A stretch of 64,000 nt of DNA from an uncultured Saprospiraceae bacterium (lineage in GTDB: Bacteria > Bacteroidota > Bacteroidia > Chitinophagales > Saprospiraceae), in contig CALFUU010000052.1 in NCBI GenBank assembly GCA_937929835.1, forward strand, positions 38,278 through 102,277, in the 5' to 3' direction. The position numbers and the translations under genes were made by a program. The notes below the pieces were generated by a model. It was given only the letters and a program-made list of their open reading frames with translations, was not told where the DNA came from and searched no databases. Positions 1 through 8,842 of this stretch are shown here, one piece after another (the first letter of the stretch is position 1; each line of letters opens with the position of its first letter).

Positions 1-1
1 A

Positions 2-3000
2 GATTTTACAGTAACAAGTCCAGCTACATTTACCTTTGAGTTTCTAGGCTATTGCACAGTTGGCAATGGATCTACTGTTACAGCTTGGGATTTGGATGAA
101 ATATCTGTACAAGCTAGTTGTGGAGATCCAATAGATGGAGGTAACCTAACACTTTCAGGTGGTATTATGAACACATCAACTTGTGTTGGATTGGGTACAA
201 GTGATCCGATAGAAACAGTTCTTACAGGTGCTGTTGGTCCTAACTCAGGTTATATCATTACAGATTTAGATGGTAATATTTTAGGATTACCTACCGCACC
301 TCCGTTTGATTTTGAAGGTGCTGGTACTGGTGCTTGCCTTATCTGGCACGCTTCATTTACTGGTACATTGACTGGTCTTACTGTCGGCGCCAATGCAGCA
401 GATATTGAAGGATGTTTTGATTTATCTAATAGTGTTAGAGTGGATAGATTTACTGCTGATGGTGGTACAATTTCTACACCTAACGGCAGTGCTATCTGTG
501 CTACTGGTAATAACTTATTAGATGTTTCGGTAAGTGGAGTAATAGGATCTTCAAGACTCTTAATAACAGACTTAAATGGAAATATATTAGCACTTCCTTC
601 TGGTTCACCAGTTGATCTTTCTAATATCAATGCTTCAGAGTGTTTGGTCTGGAATCTTGGATTCAATGGTAATATCAATGGTCTTGCTGTTGGTCAGAAT
701 GCCAATAACCTGACAGGAACTTGTTTCAGTTTGTCTAATGCGATATCAGTTTCCAAAACAGTCGTTGATCCAGGCGTATTGTCTACAAACGGTGTGACAT
801 TTGTAAATATTTGTGAGGGTAATGGTACATCAAACATTATCAATACCACTCTTAATGATGTTCAGGGTAATGCACAACTGATATTAACAGATGCGAATGG
901 AAATATTATAAATTCAAATCTCTCATCTCCAGTAGATTTTTCTGGTTTTGATTCAGCTACTTATTTCATCTATAATGTGGCCTATGATGGAAACATCAAT
1001 GGTCTTACCAATGGTGCAAATATCAATGGTCTTTCAGGTGATTGTGTAGGTTTATCTAATTCTATAGAAATAGAAAAGGAGAGTGCTTCAGGAGGTACAA
1101 TCAGCTCTTCTATGGGTTCTGATTTCGAACTATGTATCGAGGGAGTTGTATCTGATCCTATTGATGTGTCACTAAGTGGCGCCGAAGGCGCATTTAGTAG
1201 ATGGGTCATCACGGATGATAATGGTGTTATTATAGCACTACCTGGTCCACCACCTTTCAATCTTGACCCAGTAGTAGGTGACGTATGTAACATATGGCAC
1301 CTTGGATTCGAAAGTTCTTTCACAGGACTTTTTCTCGGACAAAATGTATCTGCATTTACGGGTTGCTTTGGTTTGTCTAACAGCATAAGAGTTACAAAAA
1401 GATCATCAAGTGCCGGTAGAATAAGTGCCAATGGTGGTTTTACCTTTATAGATGTTTGTGGCACAGGTAATCAAACTGTTAATGTCAACTTACTCAATAA
1501 CTTCGGAGAAAATCAGACTTGGGTAGTTTCTGATCCTAATGGAATGATCCTGAGTGTTGGTGGAGGTCCAAATTTCGATTTTAGTAGCTTCCCACTAGGA
1601 GAGTACAGAATAAATCATATTTCCTATTTCTCTGGAGCAGCTCCACAAGTAGGCGGTAATATCAATACACTAACTGCTGACTGTCTCGATGTATCCAATC
1701 AAATGGTGATCAACAAGACAGATCCAGTTGGCGGTACGATAAGTTTCCAAGGTGGTACAAGCCTGTCTGTATGTGGAGATGGTCAAGCTGATAATATCAA
1801 TGTTACTATCGCAGGTAACCAAGGAGGCTTTATGAGATGGTTGGTTACAGATGCCAACGGTAACATCCTTGCTCTACCTGGTAACCCACCTTTCAATTTT
1901 GAAGGTCTACCAGAAGGTGTCTGTTTCTTATGGAACTTAAGTTTCGAAGACGGTATAAGTGGCCTTTCAGTAGGCGCAAACGTTAGCGGGCTTACAGGCT
2001 GTGCTAGTCTTTCTAACTCTATCGAAATAACTAAGAAATCTATAAGTCCTGGTTCTGTATCTTTACCAGACGGCAGCGTGAGCATTGGTATCTGTCTAGA
2101 AGATGACATGTCTAATGAAGTTGATGTTGTTCACTCAGGAGCTAATGGAAATAATGGTGAATTTGTCATTACTGACGATTCAGGAAATATACTTGGTGTA
2201 GGACCATCATTTCCGTTTGATTTCACTCCTGCTGGCCCAGGCATATGCAGAGTTTATTTTGTAAGTTATGATGATATCACTGGTCTACAGATGGGTGGTA
2301 CAATAGCTGGACTAGATGGGTGCTTTGCAGTTTCTAACTTTGTAACTGTATCTAGGAGTGTATCTAATGGAGGTACTATCAGCCTCGATGGAGGAGCTAC
2401 GACAACTACTATATGTGTTGGAGAAGGAACCTTAGACCAGATCAATGTAAATATTGGAGGAACACAATCTGGAAACATCAATAGATGGATAATTACGGAT
2501 GCAGATGGCAACATTTTAGGTCTTCCAAGTGCACCTCCTTTCAATTTTGAAGGGGCGGGTCCTGGAGTATGTTCTATATATAACGTTAACTATTCTGGTT
2601 CTCTTACTGGATTAGCTATGGGCGCAAACATAAGTGATCTGGAAGGATGCTTTGACTTATCTAACAGAGTTACTGTTAATAGAGTAACGATAGATAATTC
2701 TTCTAGTACTTCAACCCTGACATATAATATGAACGCTTGTAATGCTCAGAATGCAGGAACAGGTGGGTCTGACTACACAGAGCTTACTGGAATTGCAAAT
2801 AATAGTGGTTCTTGTTCTACACTTTCTGGTGGTCACATATTTAGAAATAACCCTACGGTTAACCCTCATTCATGTACACCAGGTCTAAATGGTTCTACCG
2901 CAGTATGTGTGAGTTCATCTACAAGTTGTGACTTTATTGCAAACAGTGATTTGGCTGTTAGATTTGATGTTACTGTCGACCCTGCAGCCAACGGTGTAGG

Positions 3001-4291
3001 ACAATTGACTAGTGTTAGTTTCTATGAAGCGGCACCAACAATGTTTAATTGGATAAATGGATCTTCTGGACCGAACAACTATCCGACTAGATATGGTATC
3101 CGAGTATTGAAAAATGGAACTGAAGTATTCAGACAAGTTGGTATTGCCACATCTAATGACTTCTCTCTAGAAAGTTTCAATTTCTCTAATAACCCAGAGT
3201 TTTCAGTTACAACTGCCACAACATTCTCTTTCGAATTGCTTGGGTATTGTACTGCTGGCATTAATTCTACTGTAACGGCTTGGGATATAGAAGATCTTGT
3301 AATAACATCTCAATGTCCTGGTGGTCTTAGTGGTGGTGATATAACACTTTCCAATGGCGCTACTGCAGGAAGCACTACAATAGACGTATGTGTTGATGAT
3401 GGCATAAATGAAGATATCACTGTCAATCTTGTAAATGCAGCGGGTCCTAATATGACTTATGTTATTACAGATAGTGATTTAAATATTTTGGCATTACCAA
3501 TGTCTCAGCCATTCAACTTTGAAGGCGTACCACCAGGAGTTTGTTTGATATGGAACTTGGCTTTTGTAGATGGTCTAACTGGCGCATCTGTAGGTGCGAA
3601 TGCGGCTAACCTATCAGGTTGCTTCTCTCTATCTAATCCGATCACAGTGAATAGATTTGTTGGTGATGATTGTCCAGATCCATTTGTGTCTGGAGGAAAC
3701 CTAACAAGCTTAAACGGATTTGTAGCTGAGGAACTATGTGTAACAGATGGTGAGTCTGACTTAATTGATGTGCAACTGACAGATGCTGCGGGCACACACT
3801 CTGCTTGGGTAATAACGAATGCCGATCACGTAATAGTGGATATGCCTTCTGGATTTCCTATTGATGTGGAGGGTAGTGCTGTAGGAACTTCTTACCTCTA
3901 TCATATCAGTTATGTAGGTGCCTTGAGCAATATGGCTGTAGGTAACGAACTCAGTATGATAGAAGGACTGCATGCCTTCTCAAATGCTCTAATCATCAAC
4001 AAAGTGGATTGTAATGTAACAGAGTCTGTAAGAGAGTCTATAGACAGATTTCCTACTGATTTCAGTGTTTATCCTAATCCTGCTAATAATGCAGTCACAG
4101 TTGCAGCTAATGCAGTTAATTCAACTGTTTCTACAGTAGAAGTATTTGATACCTTTGGTCAGTTAGTTGGATCATACCAATTGACAACCAAAGATGTAAG
4201 CATTGACTTAACAGAATACCCTGAAGGTTATTATCTAGTGAAAGTAAGCTCAGGAGGAAACTCTTACAGCAGAAGCTTTATCAAGATATAA
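2..4291 (+). CDS. Repetitive secreted protein with T9SS type A sorting domain (5' partial)
   Basis: The frame is open to the left edge, so the N-terminus and signal peptide are missing. The first in-frame start-like codon, TTG at 92, is internal: codons 2-120 encode the tail of a domain that recurs intact near 2690-3320 (shared FELLGYC-like and STVTAWD motifs). The visible part has ten repeats of about 105-130 residues built on VITDxxGNILxLP, PPFNFEG, VCxIWNL and LSNxIxVxK, with two conserved Cys per repeat. The last ~75 residues form a T9SS type A domain (FSVYPNPANNAV, then GYYLVKVSSGG). Predicted role is a cell-surface or released adhesin-like protein exported by Sec then T9SS. I have a recollection, not verified, that similar VITD/GNIL repeats occur in Lewinella-type genomes. 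No enzymatic domain is visible. Confidence 0.85.
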   Translation, partial: DFTVTSPATFTFEFLGYCTVGNGSTVTAWDLDEISVQASCGDPIDGGNLTLSGGIMNTSTCVGLGTSDPIETVLTGAVGPNSGYIITDLDGNILGLPTAPPFDFEGAGTGACLIWHASFTGTLTGLTVGANAADIEGCFDLSNSVRVDRFTADGGTISTPNGSAICATGNNLLDVSVSGVIGSSRLLITDLNGNILALPSGSPVDLSNINASECLVWNLGFNGNINGLAVGQNANNLTGTCFSLSNAISVSKTVVDPGVLSTNGVTFVNICEGNGTSNIINTTLNDVQGNAQLILTDANGNIINSNLSSPVDFSGFDSATYFIYNVAYDGNINGLTNGANINGLSGDCVGLSNSIEIEKESASGGTISSSMGSDFELCIEGVVSDPIDVSLSGAEGAFSRWVITDDNGVIIALPGPPPFNLDPVVGDVCNIWHLGFESSFTGLFLGQNVSAFTGCFGLSNSIRVTKRSSSAGRISANGGFTFIDVCGTGNQTVNVNLLNNFGENQTWVVSDPNGMILSVGGGPNFDFSSFPLGEYRINHISYFSGAAPQVGGNINTLTADCLDVSNQMVINKTDPVGGTISFQGGTSLSVCGDGQADNINVTIAGNQGGFMRWLVTDANGNILALPGNPPFNFEGLPEGVCFLWNLSFEDGISGLSVGANVSGLTGCASLSNSIEITKKSISPGSVSLPDGSVSIGICLEDDMSNEVDVVHSGANGNNGEFVITDDSGNILGVGPSFPFDFTPAGPGICRVYFVSYDDITGLQMGGTIAGLDGCFAVSNFVTVSRSVSNGGTISLDGGATTTTICVGEGTLDQINVNIGGTQSGNINRWIITDADGNILGLPSAPPFNFEGAGPGVCSIYNVNYSGSLTGLAMGANISDLEGCFDLSNRVTVNRVTIDNSSSTSTLTYNMNACNAQNAGTGGSDYTELTGIANNSGSCSTLSGGHIFRNNPTVNPHSCTPGLNGSTAVCVSSSTSCDFIANSDLAVRFDVTVDPAANGVGQLTSVSFYEAAPTMFNWINGSSGPNNYPTRYGIRVLKNGTEVFRQVGIATSNDFSLESFNFSNNPEFSVTTATTFSFELLGYCTAGINSTVTAWDIEDLVITSQCPGGLSGGDITLSNGATAGSTTIDVCVDDGINEDITVNLVNAAGPNMTYVITDSDLNILALPMSQPFNFEGVPPGVCLIWNLAFVDGLTGASVGANAANLSGCFSLSNPITVNRFVGDDCPDPFVSGGNLTSLNGFVAEELCVTDGESDLIDVQLTDAAGTHSAWVITNADHVIVDMPSGFPIDVEGSAVGTSYLYHISYVGALSNMAVGNELSMIEGLHAFSNALIINKVDCNVTESVRESIDRFPTDFSVYPNPANNAVTVAANAVNSTVSTVEVFDTFGQLVGSYQLTTKDVSIDLTEYPEGYYLVKVSSGGNSYSRSFIKI
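137..4012 (+). repeat. Ten tandem ~330-bp coding repeats (VITDxxGNILxLP family)
   Basis: Protein-level tandem repeats inside the 5'-partial T9SS gene. Repeats 1-8 are contiguous up to about 2690. They are interrupted by a ~200-residue unrelated domain (about 2690-3320) and followed by repeats 9 and 10. Each unit begins with GGTIS or GGNLT, has a Cys about 15 residues later, the VITDxxGN core, a second Cys in VCxIWNL, and closes with LSNxIxVxK. Repeats 3 and 5 are the most diverged. Homologous recombination between units is plausible because blocks such as the PPFNFEG stretch are nearly identical in DNA. Confidence 0.8.
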
Positions 4292-4310
4292 TCTAACATA
4301 CAGATATATA

Positions 4311-4344
4311 AAAGCCTTGTCAGTTACTGGCAAGGCTTTTTTTG
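4311..4344 (+). terminator. Intrinsic terminator after the T9SS repeat gene
   Basis: AAAGCCTTG (4311-4319) pairs perfectly with CAAGGCTTT (4331-4339) across an 11-nt loop, and a T-run follows. It starts 20 bp after the stop codon of the upstream gene and separates it from the dynamin-like gene. Confidence 0.85.
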
Positions 4345-4355
4345 TTTCCTAGTAT

Positions 4356-4363
4356 TACCTTTG
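4356..4363 (+). promoter_or_regulatory. Bacteroidota -7 box TACCTTTG before the dynamin-like gene
   Basis: Exact match to TAnnTTTG located 25 bp upstream of the ATG at 4389 and just after the terminator. No TTG is seen at the usual -33 distance, so the assignment rests on the -7 box and its position. Confidence 0.5.
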
Positions 4364-4388
4364 CACTTTACTGACGTCATAATTACTG

Positions 4389-6128
4389 ATGAAGAACTCA
4401 AGTCTCCTTAACGCTAACGATACAGCCAAACACAAAGCTTTGCTGAATAATGCTGTGAGTACTCTATTGCAGATTACTCAAAAAATTGATCATAAGGAGC
4501 TTGAAAAAACTGTAACCGATATAAAGGAACGCATAGATGATCCATTTATGTTTGTCATTGCTGGTGAGGTAAAGGCTGGAAAAAGTAGTTTTATCAATGC
4601 ACTCCTTGATGCTAATAAGGAGATATGTAAGGTTGCAGCCTCTCCTATGACCGATACTATACAGCAAATAGTCTATGGTGAAAAAGAGTCTATTACAGAC
4701 ATCAATGAATACCTTAAGCGTATTACCCAACCCGTAGAAATTCTTAAAGAAATTGCAATCGTTGATACACCTGGAACAAATACGATTGTAGATCATCATC
4801 AAGAGATAACTGAGAGATTTATCCCTTCATCGGATCTGATTGTTTTTGTTTTTGAGTCTAAGAACCCTTACCGCCAGTCTGCTTGGGACTTCTTTGAGTT
4901 TATTAAAGATGAGTGGAAAAAGAAAATTATTTTCATTCTCCAACAGAAGGATCTGATGGTGCCTGAGGATTTGGTAACTAACATAAATGGGGTAAAAGAG
5001 TATGCAGTGAAACAGGGTATTAAAGATCCGAAGGTCTTTCCAGTTTCGGCCTTAATGGAACTCAATGGTGAAAAAGAAGAAAGCGGTTTCAAGCCAGTGA
5101 GGAAATATATACAAGACAATATTACGGGTGGTAAAGCTCCTTTTTTGAAAATTCTTAATAATGCAGAAACTGCATTAAATATTAATGATAAGATTTACAA
5201 AGGTGTAATCATACGCAAAGAGCAGTTTCAATCTGACTCCAGATTTAGGACAGATATCCGCGATACTTTAGATAAGCAAGAGGAAAAGACAAAGCGCCAA
5301 GTAGATCAATTGGTAGAAAATCTATTGGCCAGTTATGATAGAATTACCAATAAGAAAAAGGAGAAACTTAAGGGAGGAGTCGGTGTTGTCTCGATGCTTA
5401 GAAGATCCATCTCTTCAAAATTTGGCAAGACAAAAAGTCCCAAAGAATGGTTTGATGCCTTGGCTGCTGATTTGGAGAAAGACCTCAATACAGAATTTAA
5501 GGACAAGCTTAGAGAAGGTGTTGTTGACATAGCAGATAGTATCCAAACTATGGGTAAACTAATTGATGCTAAGATCAAGAACAGTGAGACAATCTTAAAA
5601 GACAATCACGAAATATTTAGTGATATCGCGGAGCGCAGAGCCAATGTGTTGAGAGACTTGCAAGAGACATTTTCTGGTTTTCTTAAGTCGTCTGAGAACT
5701 TCTATAATAGAGAACTAATCCACGGTGCAGATGATATAGCGCCTAATCTTGCCAAGGGTGGCGGTATAGCCATAATTGGGATGATCCTTACAACATTGAC
5801 AAGTACAATTGCTCTAGATGTGACAGGGGGTATCTTGACCGCAATAGGATTTGTTTTTGCTGGGGTGACTGTTGGCCTCAATAGGAGTAAAATTATTAAG
5901 GGGTACGAAACAGAAGTTGCGAATGGTAGAGAACGCATCAAGGAGGAGATTACTATAAAACTCAATGAATACACTACCAAAATCAAGAATAGAATCAATG
6001 ACAACTTTGTAAGATTCGATCAGCTTTTGGAAGAAGAACAAAAAACCATTACCTATCTAGAAGAAGAACATCACCGGATTACTGCAGAGATTTCTCAAGT
6101 GAAACAAGAAGTAGCTCAGATGGTCTAA
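4389..6128 (+). CDS. Dynamin-like GTPase
   Basis: 579 residues. G1 P-loop GEVKAGKS at residues 59-66, candidate G2 threonines in PMTDT (86-90), G3 DTPGTN (126-131), and a G4-like QQKDL near residue 185. The GEVKAGKSSFINALL form of the P-loop is typical of bacterial dynamin-like proteins rather than Era/Der GTPases. After a helical middle region, a Gly-rich hydrophobic hairpin (about residues 453-495) should act as a membrane paddle, and the C-terminus is predicted coiled coil. Expected role is GTP-dependent membrane binding or remodelling at the inner membrane. It is a single gene here, not the tandem pair seen in some bacteria, and has its own promoter-like box. Family call is strong; physiological role is unknown. 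Confidence 0.8.
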   Translation: MKNSSLLNANDTAKHKALLNNAVSTLLQITQKIDHKELEKTVTDIKERIDDPFMFVIAGEVKAGKSSFINALLDANKEICKVAASPMTDTIQQIVYGEKESITDINEYLKRITQPVEILKEIAIVDTPGTNTIVDHHQEITERFIPSSDLIVFVFESKNPYRQSAWDFFEFIKDEWKKKIIFILQQKDLMVPEDLVTNINGVKEYAVKQGIKDPKVFPVSALMELNGEKEESGFKPVRKYIQDNITGGKAPFLKILNNAETALNINDKIYKGVIIRKEQFQSDSRFRTDIRDTLDKQEEKTKRQVDQLVENLLASYDRITNKKKEKLKGGVGVVSMLRRSISSKFGKTKSPKEWFDALAADLEKDLNTEFKDKLREGVVDIADSIQTMGKLIDAKIKNSETILKDNHEIFSDIAERRANVLRDLQETFSGFLKSSENFYNRELIHGADDIAPNLAKGGGIAIIGMILTTLTSTIALDVTGGILTAIGFVFAGVTVGLNRSKIIKGYETEVANGRERIKEEITIKLNEYTTKIKNRINDNFVRFDQLLEEEQKTITYLEEEHHRITAEISQVKQEVAQMV

Positions 6129-6168
6129 TCTGGAACATAATACGAATACCTGCTATCTCTCTGACTAG

Positions 6169-6762
6169 CTATTGCACATAGGCAGCACCCTCAGGCCCTA
6201 GATTAAAAATAAGATCGAGACAACTTAGGTTAGCTACAAAACCATATTTATTCTCAAAGACTTGCCCATAGGATTTAATTTGTTGTGTCTGCGGTATGTC
6301 CATTCTGTAATCTTGATATATTATGTCTTTGCTTGACACATATTTTTTGGAGTAGCTCCAACTCTTACAATAGTCTATAGATTTCAGATAGTTTAAAATT
6401 GATAAGTTGAGTAGCCATAGGGTCGGCGGACTTTGACCAATCAATTCAGAAATATCGTCTATGTAATGCTCATAAAACGGTGCGGAGCCGTAAGATGATT
6501 TTATATGCTTAAGATGTTGGACTTGCCATGCTTCATCATATGAGATCTCGGTTTCAGTAATCAGGGACTTAGTTTTACCTTTTTTTAATGGAACAGAAAG
6601 TTGATATGGGCCATTAGCATTTAGAATTGTAGTTCGATTACGTATAGTTCTTTTTTGATAGTTTTCATGTGCTTCTAGAATAACAGAATGGGTATTCATT
6701 ACCTTGAGGTAGGATAAGGGAGGAAAATAACTTGTCGGTAGTAGGGCAATAATTTCTTTCAT
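6169..6762 (-). CDS. WbqC family protein
   Basis: 197 residues. The start ALLPTSYFPPLSYL, the following LEAHENYQKRTIRNRT and the QLSVPLKKGK block match the WbqC-like family (PF08889), often found near cell-envelope polysaccharide genes and widespread in Bacteroidota next to lepB. The biochemical function of the family is not settled. Here it is divergent from a family 2 glycosyltransferase with only 12 bp between the two starts, which fits a glycan-related role. No signal peptide is visible, so it is predicted cytosolic. Confidence 0.75.
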   Translation of the reverse strand: MKEIIALLPTSYFPPLSYLKVMNTHSVILEAHENYQKRTIRNRTTILNANGPYQLSVPLKKGKTKSLITETEISYDEAWQVQHLKHIKSSYGSAPFYEHYIDDISELIGQSPPTLWLLNLSILNYLKSIDYCKSWSYSKKYVSSKDIIYQDYRMDIPQTQQIKSYGQVFENKYGFVANLSCLDLIFNLGPEGAAYVQ

Positions 6763-6774
6763 CTAACTGGCAAT

Positions 6775-8067
6775 ATGACTAAAAAACCTAAATATCTCCA
6801 ACACTATCAAGAAAAGAGATGTGATATAGCGCTCTATACGAATGAACTAAGAGCATCTAACCCAGCAGATTTATTTATAGTTATTCCTTGTTATAAAGAG
6901 AACTGGACTACTGTTTCTGCGACCTTGGCTAGTCTAGCAAATGCCGAGCGGGGAAATCTAAGTATCACGACTTTAATATTAATTAACTATAAGGAATCTG
7001 ATTCCCCTAAAGTCAAGTCAGACTCTCAGCTACTCTATGGCCAGCTTACATCTTACAGTCACGATAATCCTAATTTATTTGTTTTCCTTAAAGAACTCAG
7101 TGGTAAGCACAAAGGCGTAGGCTTAGCGAGAAAGCTCCTTATGGATGCCGCCTTTTTACACTGTATGGAATATGATCAGGACAGTATTATTGTCAATTTG
7201 GATGCTGACACCTGTATCCAACCCAACTATTATCAAGCTCTGTACCGCAGCTTTGAGGAAGATAAGAGTATGGAGGCTGGAAGTATTGACTTCCATCATA
7301 CGCATATAGAATCCAATGATGCTATCCTCAACTATGAGTTTCATCTCAACTATTTTATTCAAATGCAGCGATGGGTAGGACTTCCTTTTGCTTATCAGAC
7401 AATAGGAAGTGCTATGGCCGTCAAGTCTTATGCCTATGCTAAGCAAGGTGGTATGAATCTAAGACAGGCTGGAGAAGACTTTTACTTTTTGCAGAAGTAT
7501 GCTAAGAGTTACACACTTAGAGATGTCTATACGACTACTGTCTGTCCTTCAGGAAGAGAATCCGATAGGGTGCCTTTTGGAACAGGTAAGGCGGTCAAAG
7601 ATTTTAATCTATTAGAACAACCCATCGGGACTACTTACAACCCCAATAGTTTTATTCTCCTTAAAAGCTGGTTATCGAAAATAGTCGCTCGGTTGATCGC
7701 ATCTGAAGACTATCAACAATCCGGTAATTCTATTTTGGATGGCTATTTGAAACTAATCAACGCTAGGGTCAATTATGAGAAGATTCTAAGCTCTAGTCTA
7801 GATGCGAACACTAGAGTACGCCATTTCTTTATATGGTTTGATGCTTTCTTATTCTTCAAATATCTTCACTATTGTAGAGATATGGGTCTCGATGATGTAC
7901 CTAATACGCAGGCTTGCAGAACACTCTGCCAACTCAAAGGATGGGAAGTCCAAGAGGATCTACACAATAACCTACTACTTATTAGAGAAATGGGCCAAGT
8001 AGAGGCTTATCACGATCAATGGAGAGCTGGTCTGATTTCTAAGCCATCAATAACCTCTGCCTCTTGA
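6775..8067 (+). CDS. Family 2-like glycosyltransferase
   Basis: 430 residues. FIVIPCYKENW near the N-terminus is the nucleotide-sugar-binding start of a GT-A fold, NLDADTC around residue 140 is the DxD metal site, and RQAGEDFYFLQK carries the ED acid pair typical of GT2 catalytic sites. No transmembrane segments are obvious, so the enzyme should act in the cytosol or at the membrane surface. Sugar donor and acceptor cannot be told from sequence. It is divergent from the WbqC-family gene (12-bp gap). Its last 52 bp overlap the 3' end of miaE on the other strand. Confidence 0.75.
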   Translation: MTKKPKYLQHYQEKRCDIALYTNELRASNPADLFIVIPCYKENWTTVSATLASLANAERGNLSITTLILINYKESDSPKVKSDSQLLYGQLTSYSHDNPNLFVFLKELSGKHKGVGLARKLLMDAAFLHCMEYDQDSIIVNLDADTCIQPNYYQALYRSFEEDKSMEAGSIDFHHTHIESNDAILNYEFHLNYFIQMQRWVGLPFAYQTIGSAMAVKSYAYAKQGGMNLRQAGEDFYFLQKYAKSYTLRDVYTTTVCPSGRESDRVPFGTGKAVKDFNLLEQPIGTTYNPNSFILLKSWLSKIVARLIASEDYQQSGNSILDGYLKLINARVNYEKILSSSLDANTRVRHFFIWFDAFLFFKYLHYCRDMGLDDVPNTQACRTLCQLKGWEVQEDLHNNLLLIREMGQVEAYHDQWRAGLISKPSITSAS

Positions 8068-8600
8068 TCTATCCACCATTGTAATCTGTCATATACGAGG
8101 TCTTTATCAAAATACTCCAATGCCATCTTGACAAAGATATGACCGTGCTTAGCCTCTGACGTCCATAGCCTTTTGTAGAATTTCTTTAGATCAGGTTCTA
8201 TCAAGGCCTCAGCGACTAGTCTAAATCGCTCTGCACCTCTAGTTTCCAACACAGAAGCAATTAAGAGCCTATCCATAAATCTTTCATTACGACCAGAATG
8301 GCACTTCTTGATCAGTTGCTTGACATATAAATCCTCTTCCATAGCAGCTCTTAATTGCACACCTCTCGCTTGCATAAGCTGGTATACATCTCTGAAATGC
8401 TCTAATTCTTCCACTCCAGTCTCTATAAGCTCTGGCAGTATAGCTAGACGGTCAGGATACTTAGCTACAAAACTCATAGCCATAGAGGATGCCTTCCGCT
8501 CACAGTCAGCGTGGTCTTGCAAAAAGCTGTTAAAGTCAGACATTACAGCGTCCAGCCATTCCTGCTTGCTATCTGTAGCAAGATCAAGATTCAGTTTCAT
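8016..8600 (-). CDS. miaE: tRNA-(ms2io6A)-hydroxylase MiaE
   Basis: 194 residues, close to the family length. Ferritin-like diiron ligands are visible in EELEHF (about residue 67), LETRGAERF and SEAKHGH (about residue 149). MiaE hydroxylates the isopentenyl group of 2-methylthio-N6-isopentenyladenosine at tRNA position 37. It follows a 49-residue membrane protein gene by 18 bp on the same strand, so they are probably co-transcribed. Its 3' end overlaps the convergent glycosyltransferase gene by 52 bp. Confidence 0.88.
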   Translation of the reverse strand: MKLNLDLATDSKQEWLDAVMSDFNSFLQDHADCERKASSMAMSFVAKYPDRLAILPELIETGVEELEHFRDVYQLMQARGVQLRAAMEEDLYVKQLIKKCHSGRNERFMDRLLIASVLETRGAERFRLVAEALIEPDLKKFYKRLWTSEAKHGHIFVKMALEYFDKDLVYDRLQWWIDQEAEVIDGLEIRPALH

Positions 8601-8618
8601 ATAGTAAGATGGACTATG

Positions 8619-8768
8619 TTATGTGCGGATTTGGAAGAGAACAAAAAGAATGATGAGCAATACAACAGTAATAACACCTACAATTGTATAGAACTTGCGC
8701 TCTTCAGCTTTATTGACAACTTCTTCTTGTTGTTTCTTTTTACTCTTTCTAGATCGGGACTTACCCAT
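8619..8768 (-). CDS. Small single-pass membrane protein (49 aa)
   Basis: ATG start at 8768, stop at 8619. The product has a strongly basic N-terminus (MGKSRSRKSKKKQQEE), a short charged stretch, then one hydrophobic segment (about residues 27-46, YTIVGVITVVLLIILFVLF) ending QIRT. The Lys/Arg-rich side should stay in the cytoplasm. No family recognised. It lies 18 bp upstream of miaE and probably shares its transcript. The clean start/stop, amphipathic design and position between two minus-strand genes make it more likely real than chance, but codon evidence on 49 residues is limited. Confidence 0.6.
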   Translation of the reverse strand: MGKSRSRKSKKKQQEEVVNKAEERKFYTIVGVITVVLLIILFVLFQIRT

Positions 8769-8795
8769 AGATTATTTATTTAGCACCAATATAAG

Positions 8796-8810
8796 AAAAC
8801 TCAGAGTTTT
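8796..8810. promoter_or_regulatory. 15-bp dyad AAAACTC-A-GAGTTTT
   Basis: A perfect inverted repeat (7-bp arms, 1-bp centre) lies 28 bp upstream of the small membrane protein/miaE unit and 32 bp after the end of the helicase gene. A near -7 box (TATATTGG on the minus strand, about 8784-8791) lies just downstream, so the dyad could be an operator between promoter elements. It could also be chance symmetry in AT-rich DNA. Confidence 0.25.
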
Positions 8811-8842
8811 GAGAATAGCCCTCACAGCTAAATAGAGTGTTG

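Noticed and set aside
92..94. TTG as the start of the first gene
   Set aside because: Codons 2-91 are in frame, open and homologous to an internal domain of the same protein, so the gene begins outside the window.
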